A DNA stretch of 64,000 bases, from the NCBI GenBank assembly GCA_001797675.1, contig MGQB01000001.1:1-64000 (forward strand), written 5' to 3'. Shown here one piece after another: positions 61,050 through 64,000 of the stretch (position 1 is its first letter; each line of letters begins with the position of its first letter). This DNA is from Deltaproteobacteria bacterium RBG_13_43_22. GTDB lineage: Bacteria > Desulfobacterota > RBG-13-43-22. The position numbers and the translations under genes were made by a program. The notes beneath the pieces are model-generated. The model saw nothing but the letters and a program-made list of their open reading frames with translations. It was not told where the DNA came from and ran no database searches.

Positions 61050-62999
61050 ATGGAAAATTCCAATAACAGGCCTGCGCTCGAAAACCCGGAGATCAGCCGG
61101 TACCGGGAAATGTCTCCATTTGCCCGTTGGATCGGCATCTTGTTCGTCTTTGCCGGAGTTTTGGTGACCATTATCTACCTGTTTTCCATCGGCGTTACCC
61201 TCTGGGGAGAATTTGTGATCCAGACCGCATATCTTCACCTGATTCTGGCCCTATTTCTACCGCCGGTCTTTTTGTATTTTCCGGCGAATGCCAGGGCAAA
61301 GCAGAAGGTGCCATGGTATGACTATGCGCTGGCCGCTGTATGTTTTATAGCGCCGTTTTATTATTTTCTCCATGGTATGGACATCATGTACGAAAGCTGG
61401 GAGGTTTCCCCGCCGACCTTGGCATACTATTTTGGGATCATTTTTTGGGCGCTGGTGCTTGAATCGGTCCGAAGAAGTGTCGGATGGGTCCTATTTGTCC
61501 TGGTTTTGGCGTTTTCCCTCTACCCTCTATTCGCCGAGAACATGCCGAGTCTTTTCTTTGCCAAAAGCTTCGGTTTCTATCGCACCGTCGGTTATCACGC
61601 CATGGGACCGGAAGGGATGATCGGGCTCCCCACCCGGGTTCTGGGAACGCTGTTTGCCGGATTCTTGTTTTTCGGCGTGGCGCTCACCGCAACGGGCGCG
61701 GCCAAATTTTTCCTCGACACATCCCTTGCACTTTTAGGAACGGTAAGGGGCGGAACCGCGAAGGTCGCCGTTATCAGCAGTGCCATGGTCGGTTCCATCA
61801 GCGGCAGCGTGATCACCAATGTCATCACAACCGGATCTTTCACCATTCCGGCCATGAAACGCGCGGGTTACCCCAATCATTACGCAGGGGCCATCGAAAC
61901 CTGCGCATCCACCGGCGGGGTGCTGATGCCGCCCATCATGGGGGCCGCCGCCTTTGTCATGGCCTCGATTTTGGAGATACCGTATTCCCATGTGGTGTTG
62001 GCGGCCATCATCCCTTCCCTGCTCTACTATTTCGGTCTGTTTGTGCAGGTGGACGGTTACGCCGCCAAAACCGGCCTAAAAGGATTGCCCCGGGATGAGC
62101 TCCCGTCTTTCTGGCAGGCGCTTAATAAAGGATGGTTTTATATGTTTGCGTTTGTCATTTTAATATATTTTCTCTTTTTTAAGCGGCTTGAGGCCCAGGC
62201 GCCGTTTATAGCCTCGGTGGCCCTTTTGATGCTTTCACAGATTCGAAAGGAGACCCGATTCAATTGGCGCACGTTTGTCGATTTTCTGGAAAAGACATCC
62301 CGCGTGATATCCGAGATCGCCGGTATTTTGGCCGCCATTGGTCTGCTGATCGGATCGCTGCTCTTGACCGGAATGGCTCAGACCCTGTCGTCGAGCCTCA
62401 TCGAGCTGGCGCGGGGGAATCTGTATCTGCTCGTGGCCTTCGGCGCCATCGCCAGCTTCATTCTCGGTATGGGGCTGACCATAACCGCCTGTTATCTGCT
62501 GCTCGCGGTCCTTCTGGCCCCGGCCCTTGAGCAGTTGGGGCTGTATATTGTGGGCGTTCATCTGTTTTTGATGTACTGCGGAATGCTGTCGTTTATCACC
62601 CCGCCGGTGGCCATCGCCGCTTATGCGGCGGCGTCGCTTGCGGGAGCGTCTCCGATGAAGACCGGATTCCAGGCGTGTCGAATGGGCATCATCTTGTTTG
62701 TCTTGCCGTTCTTTTTTGTTTTCAACCCCGCCTTTGTGCTCCATGGCTCCACTACCGAGATAATTAACGTCGTGGGCACCGGATTTCTCGGCGTTGCCCT
62801 ATTATCCTCGGGCGTAGAAGGGTACCTTGTGATCGTCGGCCTGTTGCACGGCATCAGAAGACTGTTGTGCATTGCGGCAGGGGTGCTTCTGTTGATGCCG
62901 GGCATGACGACCAACATTGTAGGAGTTATTCTGGCTTTGATCGTCATTATGGGAAAGTTTTTTACCAAAACACCGGAATCAATCGAAGTGGAGACATAA
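61050..62999 (+). CDS. TRAP transporter fused permease subunit (DctQM-type)
   Basis: 649 aa with about 16-18 membrane helices, the 4TM and 12TM TRAP components in a single chain as in TAXI systems. The large subunit signature is in GGTAKVAVISSAMVGSISGSV (about 230-250), TCASTGGVLMPPIMGAAAFVMASIL and FITPPVAIAAYAAASLAG. Together with the binding protein it makes a complete transporter driven by an ion gradient. A strong terminator follows. Confidence 0.93.
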   Translation: MENSNNRPALENPEISRYREMSPFARWIGILFVFAGVLVTIIYLFSIGVTLWGEFVIQTAYLHLILALFLPPVFLYFPANARAKQKVPWYDYALAAVCFIAPFYYFLHGMDIMYESWEVSPPTLAYYFGIIFWALVLESVRRSVGWVLFVLVLAFSLYPLFAENMPSLFFAKSFGFYRTVGYHAMGPEGMIGLPTRVLGTLFAGFLFFGVALTATGAAKFFLDTSLALLGTVRGGTAKVAVISSAMVGSISGSVITNVITTGSFTIPAMKRAGYPNHYAGAIETCASTGGVLMPPIMGAAAFVMASILEIPYSHVVLAAIIPSLLYYFGLFVQVDGYAAKTGLKGLPRDELPSFWQALNKGWFYMFAFVILIYFLFFKRLEAQAPFIASVALLMLSQIRKETRFNWRTFVDFLEKTSRVISEIAGILAAIGLLIGSLLLTGMAQTLSSSLIELARGNLYLLVAFGAIASFILGMGLTITACYLLLAVLLAPALEQLGLYIVGVHLFLMYCGMLSFITPPVAIAAYAAASLAGASPMKTGFQACRMGIILFVLPFFFVFNPAFVLHGSTTEIINVVGTGFLGVALLSSGVEGYLVIVGLLHGIRRLLCIAAGVLLLMPGMTTNIVGVILALIVIMGKFFTKTPESIEVET

Positions 63000-63020
63000 C
63001 CCTGGTCGACTAAACAGTTT

Positions 63021-63058
63021 ACGGGAAGGACATGTTACGGGTCCTTCCCGTTTTTTCT
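63021..63058 (+). terminator. Rho-independent terminator of the TRAP operon
   Basis: ACGGGAAGGAC and GTCCTTCCCGT form an 11-bp perfect stem with a 9-nt loop, followed by TTTTTTCTTT. It lies 22 bp after the stop. Confidence 0.95.
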
Positions 63059-63174
63059 TTTCCTCTCTTTTTCCAATCTTTTTTGACATTGCGACCGCTA
63101 TCCGTCAGGTACAACAACCTGAGATTCCGGGGACACATGAAATGGACAAGGGGAAAAAGGGGTCAAATTGAGTG

Positions 63175-63252
63175 AAGGGGTTACCCAATAAAAGGCCACT
63201 GTCAAGAGGAAAAGGTTGCCCGTTGCAAGAAAGTGCAATTTTTTTTTTGCAG
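63175..63252 (-). repeat. Box A dispersed repeat, copy 3 (reverse)
   Basis: The plus strand reads AAGGGGTTACCCAATAAAAG, then GGCCACTGTCAAGAGGAAAA, close to the reverse complement of 2-84. The GCAAGAAAG part of the inverted repeat is kept. Confidence 0.75.
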
Positions 63253-63546
63253 AACATGGTCGTGTTTGAACGGCCTCGAGGTTTGCAACGTCTTTACCCC
63301 TGCGGTGTATTTCAGATAGGGCAGATTGCTGGCGTCGTCCTGTTGCCGCATTTGAACATTTTGCTGCATCCGTCTCTATAACTAAATTTTAGAGCGTCCC
63401 TACTATTTCATTTTACATTTCATTGAGCACTAAGAAAGGCACTAAGAAAGGCAGGGTTCTGAAACGGATCCTGCTTTTCTTACTTTTCCACCGGAAATCA
63501 TCAAATAGGATTTTCAGCTTTCTTCCCCTTGCCTTCCTTCTTGTTT

Positions 63547-63918
63547 TTCCTCTTGACCGTGCCTTTTCCGTTCCTAATACTCTTTCCAGCCAAAAGGAAA
63601 TTCTTATCAAATAGATTATTCAGATTCCCAGCTTCCTTTCTATGAGGAAGCCGTTGATCAGGATTTCGGGGATTCCGCAGATCCCTCGGCTGTTTGAGAT
63701 AATATCAGACCCGAAATGGAAAAGTCTTTTTAAATTTCAGGGGATGGGCTTTCCTTGTCGTCTTTTTCGACCATTTAAAGGTTAATCTTTCGCCTCTTCC
63801 CCCCATTGCCGTTTGAAGGTGCTCTATTTCCCCTTGTTTTCCGTCCTTTTTTCTCCTTGACCCTGTCTTTTGCTCATTTTATACTCTACCCACCCAAAAG
63901 CAACTTCTTATCAAAAAG
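63547..63918 (+). repeat. Direct repeat pair before the Tat-signal gene
   Basis: TCCTCTTGACCGTGCCTTTT ... CAAAAGGAAATTCTTATCAAA (63547-63613) recurs in diverged form at 63851-63918. Part of the unit also resembles box A (CTTGACCGTG.CTTTT). The second copy directly precedes the ribosome site of the 63932 gene. Confidence 0.55.
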
Positions 63919-63931
63919 GAGTGCCTTGGTC

Positions 63932-64000
63932 ATGAAGAACCATCATAAAGGTATTGATCGACGAGATTTTCTGAAATTGGCGGCCCTGGGCACGGTCTCC
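63932..64000 (+). CDS. Partial gene with Tat signal peptide, cut by window end
   Basis: Only 23 codons are present: MKNHHKGIDRRDFLKLAALG begins a twin-arginine signal (RRDFLK), so the protein folds in the cytoplasm and is exported, often with a cofactor. AAAAAGGAG lies about 10 nt before the ATG. The product cannot be told; redox enzymes or TRAP/ABC-type binding proteins are common carriers of this signal. Confidence 0.75.
   Translation, partial: MKNHHKGIDRRDFLKLAALGTVS

Larger units (their letters stand above)
63000..63931. other. Long intergenic region with terminator and repeats
   Basis: 932 bp with no convincing gene. It holds the TRAP operon terminator (63021-63058), box A copy 3 in reverse orientation (63175-63252), and a direct repeat pair (63547-63613 and 63851-63918) just before the Tat-signal gene. 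Confidence 0.65.

Noticed and set aside
63172-63381. 69-aa ORF after the TRAP operon
   Set aside because: The 5' part is the reverse of box A; there is no ribosome site or recognisable domain.

Overview
The window looks like a chromosomal piece of an anaerobic deltaproteobacterium (Desulfobacterota), probably uncultured. That placement is an inference from gene content: a YicC / RemA-like / guanylate kinase cluster next to a DUF4416 gene, GatB beside MtnA, a superoxide-reductase-like exported protein, a sigma-54 response regulator, a TAXI-type TRAP transporter, and a large group 4 [NiFe] hydrogenase operon with HydB/HydG-type electron-transfer subunits. No rRNA or phylogenetic marker tree is available here.

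Left end (1-13 kb) is accessory DNA. After a repeat-rich spacer and a two-gene membrane-protein unit (DUF5671 type) comes a three-gene cassette at 2100-10678: an AAA-type ATPase with two C-terminal RyR-like domains, a SLOG-type nucleotide-sensor-like protein, and a 1716-aa DUF4062 - STAND NTPase - 14x WD40 - membrane protein. It looks like a biological-conflict (anti-phage type) system that I cannot match to a named one. A RAYT transposase with near-perfect flanking inverted repeats and a DUF4143 ATPase follow.

The middle (13-43 kb) is mostly minus-strand housekeeping and envelope genes: methyltransferase, DUF3237, B12-type radical SAM protein, TetR regulator, gmk-remA-yicC, UDP-glucose dehydrogenase, sugar epimerase, heptose kinase, mtnA, gatB, dnaX, tadA, two tRNA-Ser genes, and between the tRNAs a small variable block with a BrnT/BrnA toxin-antitoxin pair.

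The core of the window is the minus-strand operon from 52277 down to about 38526. It encodes NuoE-like, NuoG-like, HydB-like, HydG-like, HyfB/NuoL-like, HyfG (NuoC+NuoD), NuoH-like, ferredoxin, HyfE, HyfF and NuoB-like subunits, a PhnD-like lipoprotein and a HycI-type maturation protease. The catalytic large subunit is split in the ORF track only by a UGA exactly where the first Cys of the N-terminal CxxC nickel ligand pair belongs, and a bacterial SECIS-like hairpin follows it. I read this as a selenocysteine-containing group 4 hydrogenase with selenium on the unusual, N-terminal side. A GAF histidine kinase and an NtrC-type regulator are divergent from it, and a sigma-54-like promoter lies upstream of the operon.

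The right end (55-64 kb) has two glycosyltransferases, a Gfo/Idh/MocA oxidoreductase, a TAXI TRAP transporter pair with a clear terminator, a repeat-rich spacer, and the start of a Tat-exported protein cut by the window edge.

The intergenic DNA is unusual throughout. I see at least three families of dispersed elements (box A about 80 bp, box B 120-170 bp, element C about 90 bp with terminal inverted repeats), many small GC-rich REP-like palindromes, and many short degenerate tandem arrays that nearly all have a 7-bp period.
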